Positions 9,271 to 17,040 of a stretch of DNA of 28,300 nucleotides are shown piece by piece. The stretch spans positions 1-28,300 of the forward strand of contig JBAJNL010000016.1 of the NCBI GenBank assembly GCA_036881885.1. Direction: 5' to 3'. The notes beneath the pieces are model-generated. The model searched no databases. It worked only from the letters and a program-made list of their open reading frames with translations, and was not told the origin of the DNA. Each line of letters opens with the position of its first letter. Position 1 is the stretch's first letter. The stretch comes from JBAJNL01 sp036881885 (lineage in GTDB: Bacteria; Pseudomonadota; Alphaproteobacteria; Holosporales; Hepatobacteraceae). Position numbers and translations under genes: made by a program.

Positions 9271-9884
9271 GTTGCCTTACCCGTCTTTTGTGCATTACAG
9301 GATTCTAACAAAGCGCTGTGCATGCCTTGCCACGGCGAAAGCGTTTCAAAGGTGCGATAGGCTTGCTCAAGGTGAACGGGCTCTTCAATGACCGCTTTTT
9401 TCTCTTGGTCATAACGCACCTGCACATAGCCCATGACAGGAAAATCTTTACACAAAGGATGCCCTTGGAAACTGTAGTCCGTCAGAATGCGTTTCATGTT
9501 GGGATGGTTATCAAAGTGAATACCGAACATGTCATACGCTTCGCGCTCCCACCAGTTTGCGCTGGCAAAAACCGATGCAACAGATGGCATATTCTCACCT
9601 TCAGCAAGCGGCACTTTAATACGTAAACGTTGGTTAAAGTGCATACTTAGCAAATGATACACAATTTCAAAACGCTGTTTTCGTTTGCCCAAGTAGTCAG
9701 TGGCGCAGACATCAAGCAGTTGGGTATAGCGCAAAGATTGGTGCGTTCTTAAAGCTGTTAGCGCGCTGACAATGTGTTGCTTTTCCAGGCTAAGACACAA
9801 CTGATCCTTAAAAAGAGTGATCTTTTTAAGCTTGCTTTTAAAGTGAAATTTGAGAAACGTTTGTTCCTCTTTTTGTGAGTCCAT
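9267..9884 (-). CDS. nuoC: NADH-quinone oxidoreductase subunit C (30-kDa)
   Basis: NuoC is the 30-kDa-type peripheral subunit that packs against NuoD and NuoI. The 205-residue protein contains the family signature WWEREAYDMFGIHFDNHP followed by MKRILTDYSFQGHPLCKDFP. In that signature LCKDFP replaces the common LRKDFP. The first 35 residues are Lys/Phe-rich and poorly conserved. nuoC is a separate gene, not fused to nuoD as in E. coli. It follows nuoB by 50 bp, the widest gap in the operon, and an AAGG ribosome-binding element sits just before the ATG. Confidence 0.96.
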   Translation of the reverse strand: MDSQKEEQTFLKFHFKSKLKKITLFKDQLCLSLEKQHIVSALTALRTHQSLRYTQLLDVCATDYLGKRKQRFEIVYHLLSMHFNQRLRIKVPLAEGENMPSVASVFASANWWEREAYDMFGIHFDNHPNMKRILTDYSFQGHPLCKDFPVMGYVQVRYDQEKKAVIEEPVHLEQAYRTFETLSPWQGMHSALLESCNAQKTGKAT

Positions 9885-9916
9885 GTGCCTTGTGACACCC
9901 CTTTTGATTTCAAAAA

Positions 9917-9932
9917 GATCTCTTGTAAGATC
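9917..9932 (-). other. Small hairpin in the nuoB-nuoC intercistronic gap
   Basis: The 50 bp between nuoB and nuoC contain a perfect 5-bp inverted repeat, GATCT and AGATC, around a 6-nt loop. No T-run follows, so it does not look like a terminator. It could be an mRNA-processing or stability element, or chance. Confidence that it matters is low. Confidence 0.2.
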
Positions 9933-9934
9933 GC

Positions 9935-10492
9935 TTAAGTTATTTTATAGATCCGCTCTCGCTTCATTTTACGCTTTAATTCTAAGATACCGTAAAGAAG
10001 CGCCTCTGCCGTGGGCGGACACCCCGGCACATACACATCAACCGGCACAATTTGATCGCATCCTCTGACCACGGCATACGAATAGTGATAATAACCACCG
10101 CCGTTTGCACAAGAACCCATCGAAATCACCCAGCGCGGCTCGGCCATTTGGTCGTAAACCTTGCGCAACGCAGGGGCCATTTTGTTCGTTAACGTGCCCG
10201 CCACAATCATCAGGTCTGACTGACGGGGGCTGGGCCTAAAAAAGGTGCCAAAACGCTCAAGATCATACCGCGGCGCTGCCGCGTGCATCATCTCGACCGC
10301 ACAACACGCAAGCCCAAAACTAACGGGCCAGACCGACCCTGTTTGCGCCCACGCCACAACTTTTTCTAGCTGCGTGACCAGAAAACCTCTTTTCTTAATA
10401 TTGTCTTCAAGGGCACCCAGCAAGTGATCGGGGTTTTCTTGATCTAGCTTCAGTGCTTCAAAGGGTGTTGAAGCGGTTACTTTCTTTTGCAT
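9935..10492 (-). CDS. nuoB: NADH-quinone oxidoreductase subunit B (cluster N2)
   Basis: NuoB (PSST) holds cluster N2, the last Fe-S centre before quinone. The 185-residue protein has the four ligands C63 and C64 (GLACCAVEMM), C128 (SMGSCANGGGYY) and C158 (VYVPGCPPTAEAL). The intervening ERFGTFFRPSPRQSDLMIVAGT block is typical. The first 35 residues are a variable, charged N-terminus, so the exact start is less certain, but ATG 10492 lies 4 bp after the nuoA stop, as expected for a tightly packed operon. Confidence 0.98.
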   Translation of the reverse strand: MQKKVTASTPFEALKLDQENPDHLLGALEDNIKKRGFLVTQLEKVVAWAQTGSVWPVSFGLACCAVEMMHAAAPRYDLERFGTFFRPSPRQSDLMIVAGTLTNKMAPALRKVYDQMAEPRWVISMGSCANGGGYYHYSYAVVRGCDQIVPVDVYVPGCPPTAEALLYGILELKRKMKRERIYKIT

Positions 10493-10496
10493 GACT

Positions 10497-10898
10497 TTAT
10501 TCCCACTCTAAAGCGCCCGAGCGCCATTCATAAACAAAGCCTATGGTTAAAACACCTAAAAAAACTGAAACCGCATAAAAGCCTGCCCACCCCTGCCGAT
10601 AAAGCGTCAGCGCCCAGGGGAACAAAAGGGCAATTTCAATATCAAAAATAATGAATAAAATAGCCACCAAGGCAAAGCGAATGGAAAAGGGATTTTTTAA
10701 AGGAGACAGTGGACTGAAACCGCACTCGTAGGCACTGTTTTTTTCATCATCTGGCTTCATGCCACCCCTTAAAAGAGACAAGCCTAAAAACGCCAACGAA
10801 ATCACAAGACCTATCAGTAAAAAAATCAAAAGCGCGGTATAGTCATTTTGTTCAGCAAGGGAAGCAAAACCTAACCAGGTGTTTTCAAGATCGCGCAT
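10497..10898 (-). CDS. nuoA: NADH-quinone oxidoreductase subunit A
   Basis: NuoA is a three-helix membrane subunit of complex I near the quinone cavity. The 133-residue protein contains DEKNSAYECGFSPL, the flexible loop with its conserved cysteine, and FDIEIALLFPWA, the conserved acidic second helix. Three hydrophobic segments are seen, near residues 23-43, 76-95 and 102-121. It is the first gene of the nuo operon, transcribed away from tlc. No strong Shine-Dalgarno sequence was seen immediately before the ATG. Confidence 0.96.
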   Translation of the reverse strand: MRDLENTWLGFASLAEQNDYTALLIFLLIGLVISLAFLGLSLLRGGMKPDDEKNSAYECGFSPLSPLKNPFSIRFALVAILFIIFDIEIALLFPWALTLYRQGWAGFYAVSVFLGVLTIGFVYEWRSGALEWE

Positions 10899-10983
10899 AA
10901 AGCTTTGGACAAGTCATTATCAAACGTTCTTTGTATTGTAAGCGCAGCTTTACAAAATCTTCCTTTATTTTTGAACTTTTCTC

Positions 10984-11005
10984 TTTAAAAAAAGTCAGAG
11001 ACTTT
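10984..11005 (-). promoter_or_regulatory. Attenuator-like hairpin plus T-run upstream of nuoA
   Basis: Read on the minus strand, AAAGTC-TCT-GACTTT forms a 6-bp stem with a 3-nt loop whose 3' arm runs straight into more T residues (seven in total), then AAAGAG. It lies about 90-105 bp upstream of the nuoA start. If the nuo transcript begins upstream of it, this would be a weak intrinsic terminator or attenuator in the leader. The stem is short and AT-rich, so chance is possible. Confidence 0.25.
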
Positions 11006-11087
11006 GATTCAAAACAACTCTTTAAAAATCGTCTCTTTGGCGGCTTCCCGGCGTACTCTTTTAAAAAAGAAAAAAAAAGACTATCGT

Positions 11088-11114
11088 TAGACAAAAGCGG
11101 CACGCGTTTATAAG
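11088..11114 (+). promoter_or_regulatory. Candidate sigma-70-type promoter of tlc
   Basis: TAGACA (five of six matches to TTGACA) and TATAAG (five of six to TATAAT) are separated by 15 bp, ending 41 bp upstream of the tlc ATG. The spacer is shorter than the ideal 17 bp. An AAAGG ribosome-binding site at 11144-11148 lies 7 nt before the ATG. The call rests on motif matching by eye only. Confidence 0.4.
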
Positions 11115-11155
11115 GCGCTGCCGTGTTGAATGTATTGAGAGTGAAAGGTTAAACA

Positions 11156-12673
11156 ATGTCTGTGCCTAAGCCAGCCGAGTTTTCAAAAATAAGGGCCACC
11201 TTGTGGCCAATCCATGGCCATGAAATGAAAAAGTTTCTTCCCATGGCGGCCATCATGTTTTTGATCTTGTTTAACTACACCGTTGTGCGCAGCTTGAAAG
11301 ATGCCATGATCATTGCCGCCAAAGGCTCGGGCGCTGAGGTGGTCAACTTTCTAAAAAGCTGGGTCGTTTTACCTTGCTCGGTTCTTTTTGTGGTCATTTT
11401 TGCAAAAATGAGCAACGTTTTATCAAGACAGGCACTTTATTACGCATGCCTTGTGCCGTTTATTGCATTTTTTGCTATTTTTGCTTTTATTATCTTTCCC
11501 TTTAAAGATTTTCTACACCCGTCTGTTGACACACTGCAAAATTTGCAACAGTCAGTGCCCTTTTTGAAATGGGCCTTTCCTATTTATGGCTTGTGGACTT
11601 ACTCGATCTTCTATGTCATGGCCGAGCTTTGGGGCAACATTGGCACCAACCTTTTGTTTTGGCAGTTTGCAAACCAGATTACACCCACCATTGAAGCCAA
11701 GCGCTTTTATCCCATGTTTGGCCTTTTGGGCAACACAGCCCTTTTGCTTGCCGGCAGAATGCTAAGCAGTTATGCCACGGTTCCCATGGGCGTTGATCCC
11801 GAAATTCATTTTGGCAAAACCATTCAAGATCTTATTTTTTGGGTTGTCGCCTCTGGCATCGGTATTGGCGTCATCTATTACTGGATGTGCTCTTATTTGA
11901 TGAAGCAACCTGACTTTTACCAAGATATTCCAAAGACAGAGAAGAAGGCGAAAAAGCCCAAGATGTCTATTGTGGAAAGCTTTAAATACTTGGCCTCGTC
12001 CAAATATCTTGGCTATATCACCATTTTGGTTTTGGGCTATGGCATGACCATTAACTTGGTTGAGGTCACATGGAAAGCCAAACTGAAAGAAGCCTTCCCC
12101 ACATCGGCCAGCTATACCGCCTTTATGGGTGACCTTTACACGTGGCTTGGCCCCATCACAATGCTGATCTTGTTCACCACCAAGGGTGCTGTCAGACGCT
12201 TTGGATGGAAGCCTTCTGCAATGGCAACGCCTATCATGATTATGGCAACCGGCATTGCCTTCTTCGTCTTCGTTTTGTGGCAAGACTCACTCACCGGCAT
12301 TATGGCCCTTGCAGGCCTTACACCGCTGATGGCCGCTGTCTATATGGGCATGGGGCAAAACATTATGAGTAAGGGTACAAAGTACGCACTTTTCGACCCC
12401 ACCCGTGAAATGGCCTATATCCCTCTTGACCAAGAGATGAAGGTGAAAGGTAAAGCCGCCATTGACGTGGTCGGTGGACGTATGGGCAAGTCGGCTGGCG
12501 GCTGGATTCAGCTGCTTTTCTTGGCCTTCCTTGGCGGTGCCGGTACACAAATTATGATTGCACCTTATCTTGTGATCATCATGCTGGTCATTGGTTGTGC
12601 GTGGATCTGGGCTGTAAAGCGCCTTTCGGTCGAGTACAACGCACTTATAAAATCAAAAGAAAAAGCGGCCTAA
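11156..12673 (+). CDS. tlc: ATP/ADP translocase (nucleotide transport protein, NTT/Tlc family)
   Basis: Proteins of this family sit in the inner membrane of intracellular bacteria (and plastids) and exchange host ATP for bacterial ADP plus phosphate, although some paralogues carry other nucleotides or NAD. The 505-residue protein has the usual length and about 11-12 hydrophobic helices. Recognisable blocks include FNYTVVRSLKDAMII with K48, SIFYVMAELWGNIGTNLLFWQFANQ, INLVEVTWKAKLKEAFP, and the long stretch TKYALFDPTREMAYIPLDQEMKVKGKAAIDVVGGRMGKS, which is highly conserved. The ATG has an AAAGG site 7 nt upstream. It stands alone between a divergent promoter region and its own terminator, beside complex I. 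Exact substrate is inferred from the family; similarity to true ATP/ADP exchangers is strong. Confidence 0.96.
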   Translation: MSVPKPAEFSKIRATLWPIHGHEMKKFLPMAAIMFLILFNYTVVRSLKDAMIIAAKGSGAEVVNFLKSWVVLPCSVLFVVIFAKMSNVLSRQALYYACLVPFIAFFAIFAFIIFPFKDFLHPSVDTLQNLQQSVPFLKWAFPIYGLWTYSIFYVMAELWGNIGTNLLFWQFANQITPTIEAKRFYPMFGLLGNTALLLAGRMLSSYATVPMGVDPEIHFGKTIQDLIFWVVASGIGIGVIYYWMCSYLMKQPDFYQDIPKTEKKAKKPKMSIVESFKYLASSKYLGYITILVLGYGMTINLVEVTWKAKLKEAFPTSASYTAFMGDLYTWLGPITMLILFTTKGAVRRFGWKPSAMATPIMIMATGIAFFVFVLWQDSLTGIMALAGLTPLMAAVYMGMGQNIMSKGTKYALFDPTREMAYIPLDQEMKVKGKAAIDVVGGRMGKSAGGWIQLLFLAFLGGAGTQIMIAPYLVIIMLVIGCAWIWAVKRLSVEYNALIKSKEKAA

Positions 12674-12735
12674 GGCTTGGCCTCTTTTTCTGCAGCTTTG
12701 GGCGTAAACCCGCCCAGGCTGTGCTAGATAAACTC

Positions 12736-12763
12736 AAGGGAGGTGAAAGCTTCCCTTTTTTTT
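12736..12763 (+). terminator. Intrinsic terminator of tlc
   Basis: A 9-bp stem (AAGGGAGGT pairing with GCTTCCCTT, two G-U pairs) is capped by a GAAA tetraloop and followed by eight T residues. It lies 63 bp after the tlc stop and fits a textbook Rho-independent terminator for the plus strand, making tlc a single-gene transcript. Confidence 0.85.
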
Positions 12764-12845
12764 ATGCTTTAACGCACTCTCTTGTGTGCATTGTTAAAAA
12801 ACGTTTGGCGAGCTCTTTCAAACAGTCATCTTTTTATTGATCGCT

Positions 12846-13319
12846 TTAAGCGTTTAAAAGGGCACTTTCCCAGCAAGCAGCGCGCGACACATAGCCCTTG
12901 TATCCCTGCACACTGACGTAGAACCAGCCTTTTGTGACAGACAGCAACTTTGCGCTGACACCCTTTTGCAGATAAACCTTGGGACGCCCCCTAAAAGAAG
13001 GCCTTGTATAAAGCAGCACACGCTTTTGCATAAAAACTGTTTTTTGAGACGACAAAAGACTTTTGTGCACCCAGCCTTGGGTACCCAAAGGGTCTTCTAC
13101 ACGACGCCACACATCAAACGTTTCAGTCACCTTTAAGGGAATAGACGGCTGCATCAAAATCCACACAACAGGATAGATTTTCCCAGGCCCCGTGCGCACA
13201 TTGGCTTTTGACGCGCGCAAAGACACCATGTAGGGCGTTTGTGCCACAAGCGACGATACACAAGTGGTCAAAAGGCACCCCAAGACACCCCAACGAAAAC
13301 ATCTTTTTTGCACGATCAT
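12846..13319 (-). CDS. Exported SH3-domain protein
   Basis: This is probably an exported protein with bacterial SH3-like repeats, of the alphaproteobacterial type often called SH3 domain protein (COG3807-like); such domains bind peptidoglycan or peptides, but the precise role is unknown. From ATG 13319 it has 157 residues. An N-terminal basic and hydrophobic stretch (QKRCFRWGVLGCLLTTCVSSLVAQ) looks like a signal peptide. SKANVRTGPGKIYPVVWIL marks the first SH3 repeat, and LYTRPSFRGRPKVYLQKGV with GWFYVSVQGYKGYVSR marks the second. An in-frame TTG at 13337 has a better-placed AAAGGT and is a possible alternative start. It lies 56 bp downstream of dapA, in the same direction. Confidence 0.82.
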   Translation of the reverse strand: MIVQKRCFRWGVLGCLLTTCVSSLVAQTPYMVSLRASKANVRTGPGKIYPVVWILMQPSIPLKVTETFDVWRRVEDPLGTQGWVHKSLLSSQKTVFMQKRVLLYTRPSFRGRPKVYLQKGVSAKLLSVTKGWFYVSVQGYKGYVSRAACWESALLNA

Positions 13320-13393
13320 ACCCCGTACATACGTCAAAAAGACCTTTTTTTCAAGCGTCGCTCCAAGGATGTGCTGTGAGCTTCTGCTTTTAT

Positions 13394-14311
13394 TTAAAGA
13401 AGAGACAAACGTGTCAACACTTCTTCCACATGTGCTTTCTCACCTTTTGAAAGCGGTGACAGGGGAATACGCAAGGTGCCATCTCCCCACCCTTTTAAAG
13501 AAAGCACATATTTTATCACTTTGGGATTCGTGTGCGCCGCCAAGGCTTGATTTAAAGCAGACAGCTTCTGTGCAACAGCTTTAAAAAGACTCAGATCATT
13601 CTGGTCAAACGCCTGAAGCAGCGTTTGATAAAGGTGCGGCGCAATATTAGCCCCAACTGAAATCAAACCCTGCCCTTGCATAGCAAGAAAAGCAGCAAAG
13701 GTGGTGTCGTCCCCCCCCAAAAGAGCCCAGTTGTTTTTAGGATGACAAAGAAGTTGCGCGCGCGACAAATCAGATGACGCATCTTTGAGCCCAATAACGC
13801 GTGGCAACGCTGTAAGCTCTTGAATCAGCGGCGGCGAAAGATCAAACCCAAGACGGCTGGGGTTGTTATACAAAATCAAAGGACACGATGTTTGCTGATG
13901 CAACGCTGCAAAATAATCTTTAAGGCCTTTCGCATCAGCCTTTACATAATAAGGTGGAAGCACCAAAAGCGCATCCATGCCTTGGTTTTGCGCAACCTCG
14001 GCCTCTTTAAGAGCATCTTTTAAAGACGCACAGGCAACACCTGCAATGCATATGTTCTCCATTAAGGCAGCACGCGTAAGCTTGAAAAGCTGCTTTTTCT
14101 CTTCAAGAGAAAGCGCCAACGATTCACCCGTGGTGCCCGCAACCACAACACCAGGCACTTTTGCATCCTTTAAAAAGGCAAGATGTGCGCAAAAGCTTTT
14201 TTCATCAACCTTGTCCCCTTGCTTAAAGGGGGTGGACAGCGCAGGCAGCACACCATGCAACTTTGTTGCATCAAAATGGTTTTGAGTCGCTACATCAAAG
14301 CTAAGAGACAT
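13394..14311 (-). CDS. dapA: 4-hydroxy-tetrahydrodipicolinate synthase
   Basis: DapA condenses pyruvate with aspartate semialdehyde, the first committed step to diaminopimelate (peptidoglycan) and lysine. The 305-residue TIM-barrel protein shows the family motifs: VAGTTGES with T60-T61, LPPYYVK with the two tyrosines at 121-122, Y149 and R153 in YNNPSR, and the Schiff-base lysine K176 in IGLKDAS. Relatives such as N-acetylneuraminate lyase lack this full set, so DapA is favoured. There is an extra ~15 residues at the N-terminus versus E. coli. AAAGGT lies 9 nt before the ATG. The gene diverges from the lytic transglycosylase gene and precedes the SH3 protein. Confidence 0.9.
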   Translation of the reverse strand: MSLSFDVATQNHFDATKLHGVLPALSTPFKQGDKVDEKSFCAHLAFLKDAKVPGVVVAGTTGESLALSLEEKKQLFKLTRAALMENICIAGVACASLKDALKEAEVAQNQGMDALLVLPPYYVKADAKGLKDYFAALHQQTSCPLILYNNPSRLGFDLSPPLIQELTALPRVIGLKDASSDLSRAQLLCHPKNNWALLGGDDTTFAAFLAMQGQGLISVGANIAPHLYQTLLQAFDQNDLSLFKAVAQKLSALNQALAAHTNPKVIKYVLSLKGWGDGTLRIPLSPLSKGEKAHVEEVLTRLSLL

Positions 14312-14423
14312 TTTTCAGATACCTTTAAAAGCAGTCTTTTTTAAAAACATTTTCTTCATGATAAAATCACAAATCTGTGACAGAATAGGAAGCGCTTACG
14401 TCATAACTTTACGCTGCTTTTTT

Positions 14424-16361
14424 ATGTATCTCAAGCATCTCTTTGGTTACACCCCTCTTCTTGTACTGCTCGCGTTTGGCGCCCCTTTAAAGGCAGAAAA
14501 AAATGTTTTAAAAAAGGCGCTACAAAAAGACAGCAGCGTGAACTTTTTCAAGATCTCAGACCCCCTCATGCGCGATTTGGTGTTGTGGATGTCTTGCGAA
14601 AAAAACAAAGAAGACATCCCGCTTAAGGCGGTTTTTGACATGTTTGCGCGACGCAGGTGTTGGCCCCTTGTCAGCACCTTTCAGGCACGCCTTGAAAAAA
14701 AACTCTATAACAAAAAAGAAAAGCCTGCTTTTCTTGAGGCCTTCTTTAAACACAACCCACCCATCAGCGTTGAAGGCAAGCTGCTTTACGCTGACCTGCT
14801 TTCACAAAAAAGACACATCTCAAAATGTACAGCTTTTATGCGAGAGATGTGGCGCAACACACGCATGACACCAACGCAAGAGCAAATTGTTTGCAACGCC
14901 TGCAAAACACATCTTAGGGCGAATGACCATGAAGAGCGCCTGACTTTCTTGGCCACAAACAGGGATGCTGAGGGCATTAGGCGTCTTAAACCTTTGCTTT
15001 CAAAAAGTGCACAAACAAAAGCGCAAGCTGTGATTAAATTTTTGACAAAAGACCCCAAAGCGCGGCAGTTCTATCAGAGCATGCCCACCTCTTTGCGTCA
15101 GTCAGAGGTTGTGTTGTGGGGTTATATGCGCTGGTTGATCTCGCAGCGCCAATACAAGCGCATACCAGACGTTTTTCAAAAACTGCCTGCCCGCCTTCAC
15201 AACCCGTCACTTTTTTATAAGCTGCGCATTTTGGCCGCGCGCGAGCTTTTGGAAATGCGTCAATACACCAAAGCAGCCGCTCTTTTAAAAACGCATGGCT
15301 TTCAACCCAATCAAGTCATGATGTATTCGGATGTGCAGTGGCATTTGGGGTGGATTTATCTATCCTTTTTAGAAAACCCTTCACGGGCAAAGCAACACTT
15401 TGATACCTTTTTGAAGGTGGTCAAAACACCCATCTCGCTGTCGCGAGGTTATTATTGGCTGGGCAAAGCTGAAGAAAAGCGTGGGCATCCTAAAAATGCA
15501 CGTGCCGCTTTTCAAAAAGCCGCCCGTTACAAAGCAGCCTTTTATGGGCAGCTGGCAGCCCGCAAGCTTGGCCTTTCGGTCACGCCAACCTTAAGCACAA
15601 TGCCCAAGCTGTCGCGCAAAGATCTACAATACTTTGAGACCAAAAGCATGGTGCGCGCCATACGCCTTTTAAATGTTCTAGGGGCCGAGCGTTATGGCTA
15701 TATCAAAATGTTCCTCAACACACTGTTGCCCCACATGGAAACAACGGCCGAGCGTTATCTGATCTTAAAGCTTGCCGCTGACACACACCCAAGCGCCGTT
15801 GTAGATCTTTCACGCACTTTTTGGGTGCAAAACAAGCTTCCCCATGTTTTAAGGTGTGCCTATCCCTTCTGCCCTTTGCCTTCGATATCGCGCCAAGACA
15901 AAGCCGCCGCCCTTGCCATTATTTACAAAGAAACGCGCTTTGATCCAACGCTAATCGGGGATGCAGGCGAGCGAGGGTTGATGCAAGTCATGCCCCTAAC
16001 TGCGGTAGAAGAAGCCAGAATGTTAAAACTGAAACATCACCAAGACAAACTGTTTGAGCCGGCCTATAACATTCGCCTGGGCATTGCACACTTTAAACGA
16101 CATCAGGGACGCTTTAAGTCTTACCCGCTGGCGATCTGTGCCTATAATGCCGGCAGCGCTGCTGTTGCCAAATGGCTGCAACAGGTGGGCCACCCCGAAA
16201 AGGTTTATGGCAAGCGTTTTAAACAAAAGGATGATCAGTTCATTAACTGGATCGAGGCCATTCCTTATGAGTCAACCCGTGGCTATGCACAACGCTTTTT
16301 AGAAACGCTGACAATCTACCGGGCGCGCTTGGGCCTTAAACCCTTTGTGTGGGAAGACTAA
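14424..16361 (+). CDS. Soluble-type lytic murein transglycosylase (SLT family)
   Basis: The enzyme cleaves peptidoglycan glycan strands to 1,6-anhydromuropeptides in the periplasm. From ATG 14424 it has 645 residues, close to Slt70. The first 24 residues (MYLKHLFGYTPLLVLLAFGAPLKA) form a signal peptide. An in-frame ATG at 14358 would put 22 polar residues before it, so I prefer the later start. The middle is an alpha-helical superhelix with TPR/Slt-like repeats (for example YYWLGKAEEKRGHPKNARAAF). The C-terminal SLT domain has the catalytic Glu in IIYKETRFDP (about residue 503), then GLMQVMPLTA and the ICAYNAG motif. The gene is divergent from dapA, so wall synthesis and wall turnover genes share one intergenic region. 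Confidence 0.92.
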   Translation: MYLKHLFGYTPLLVLLAFGAPLKAEKNVLKKALQKDSSVNFFKISDPLMRDLVLWMSCEKNKEDIPLKAVFDMFARRRCWPLVSTFQARLEKKLYNKKEKPAFLEAFFKHNPPISVEGKLLYADLLSQKRHISKCTAFMREMWRNTRMTPTQEQIVCNACKTHLRANDHEERLTFLATNRDAEGIRRLKPLLSKSAQTKAQAVIKFLTKDPKARQFYQSMPTSLRQSEVVLWGYMRWLISQRQYKRIPDVFQKLPARLHNPSLFYKLRILAARELLEMRQYTKAAALLKTHGFQPNQVMMYSDVQWHLGWIYLSFLENPSRAKQHFDTFLKVVKTPISLSRGYYWLGKAEEKRGHPKNARAAFQKAARYKAAFYGQLAARKLGLSVTPTLSTMPKLSRKDLQYFETKSMVRAIRLLNVLGAERYGYIKMFLNTLLPHMETTAERYLILKLAADTHPSAVVDLSRTFWVQNKLPHVLRCAYPFCPLPSISRQDKAAALAIIYKETRFDPTLIGDAGERGLMQVMPLTAVEEARMLKLKHHQDKLFEPAYNIRLGIAHFKRHQGRFKSYPLAICAYNAGSAAVAKWLQQVGHPEKVYGKRFKQKDDQFINWIEAIPYESTRGYAQRFLETLTIYRARLGLKPFVWED

Positions 16362-16398
16362 TATCGTTTAAACGCAAACGTTTCCAAAGCACACATCT

Positions 16399-16430
16399 GC
16401 TGGGTGAAATCTGCTGTCACGGCTTTTTTT
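16399..16430 (+). terminator. Possible weak terminator after the lytic transglycosylase gene
   Basis: GCT and GTGA pair with TCAC and GGC around a 9-nt loop, with two bulged G residues on the 5' side, and seven T residues follow directly. The bulged stem is weak. The position, 37 bp after the stop and about 60 bp before hslV, is suitable for separating the two genes. The direct repeat ATCTGCTG occurs twice here and may allow alternative folds. Confidence 0.35.
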
Positions 16431-16488
16431 CTGGCTCAAAATCCCTTAGTCTGGGGTTAAGTCATTTTTTGAAAGGGCGTTTTGGCCT

Positions 16489-17040
16489 GTGCAACACACC
16501 AATCCCAACCTCTTTTATGGCACAACCGTTTTACTTGTGCGCAAAAAAGGCGAGGTGGTCATTGCGGCCGATGGCCAGGTTTCTTTAGGCGCGACCGTTA
16601 TCAAAAAGACTGCCTCAAAAGTCAGATTGCTTGCCGATGGTAAGGTCATCGTTGGTTTTGCAGGCGCCACCGCCGACGCTTTTACACTGTTTGAGCGCCT
16701 TGAGAAAAAGCTAGAACAATATAAAACACAGCTGTCGCGCGCTTGTGTTGAGTTGGCCAAAGAGTGGCGCACCGATCGCTATCTAAGGCGCCTTGAAGCC
16801 ATGTTAACCGTTGCCAACAAAGACGAAGGCTTTGTGGTTTCGGGCACCGGTGATGTGCTGTCTCCTGAAGATGGCATCATGGGTATTGGCTCGGGCGGGG
16901 CCTATGCGCTGTCAGCCGCCCGTGCCCTGATTGACCAGCCTCTTTCGGCCACCGAGATCGCAGAAAAAGCTATGAAAATAGCGGCTGACATCTGCATTTA
17001 TACCAATGAAAATGTTGTGATAGAAAGACTGCAAGCATGA
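16489..17040 (+). CDS. hslV: ATP-dependent protease subunit HslV (ClpQ)
   Basis: HslV is the threonine peptidase of the cytoplasmic HslUV proteasome-like protease. The start is GTG, with GAAAGGG at 16471-16477 upstream, giving 183 residues. The nucleophile is T12 of LFYGTTVLLVRK, exposed when the 11-residue propeptide is removed. VVIAADGQVSLG and IKKTASKVRLL with the catalytic lysine follow, and VGFAGATADAFTLFERLE is the usual core. The C-terminal AADICIYTN is also typical. The stop overlaps the hslU start (ATGA), the standard hslVU coupling. I could not recognise a heat-shock promoter before it. Confidence 0.96.
   Translation: MQHTNPNLFYGTTVLLVRKKGEVVIAADGQVSLGATVIKKTASKVRLLADGKVIVGFAGATADAFTLFERLEKKLEQYKTQLSRACVELAKEWRTDRYLRRLEAMLTVANKDEGFVVSGTGDVLSPEDGIMGIGSGGAYALSAARALIDQPLSATEIAEKAMKIAADICIYTNENVVIERLQA

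Larger units (their letters stand above)
10899..11155. promoter_or_regulatory. Divergent intergenic region between nuo operon and tlc
   Basis: These 257 bp separate nuoA (minus) from tlc (plus) and must hold the promoters of both. The region is A/T- and purine-tract-rich, in contrast to the flanking genes. It holds an inverted repeat at 10991-11005 and a promoter-like pair before tlc. I see no convincing consensus promoter for the nuo operon; a GATAAT element lies close to nuoA but lacks a well-placed -35. Short frames cross the region on both strands but look like chance. Confidence 0.6.

Noticed and set aside
10885..11103. Minus-strand open frame of 72 codons just upstream of nuoA
   Set aside because: It begins with GTG, has no ribosome-binding site I can see, is Lys/Phe-rich like translated A/T tracts, and overlaps the nuoA start. 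A plus-strand frame of similar size covers the same bases. A leader peptide cannot be excluded.
11762..12283. Minus-strand open frame of 173 codons
   Set aside because: It is antisense to tlc; Gly/His/Arg-rich, no family resemblance, and tlc itself is certain.
12595..12840. Plus-strand open frame of 81 codons at the end of tlc
   Set aside because: It lies in another frame of tlc and runs through the tlc terminator; no start signal or family resemblance.
16431..16488. Search for a heat-shock (sigma-32) promoter before hslV
   Set aside because: No CTTGAA/CCCCAT-type pair with proper spacing was recognised, so none is claimed.
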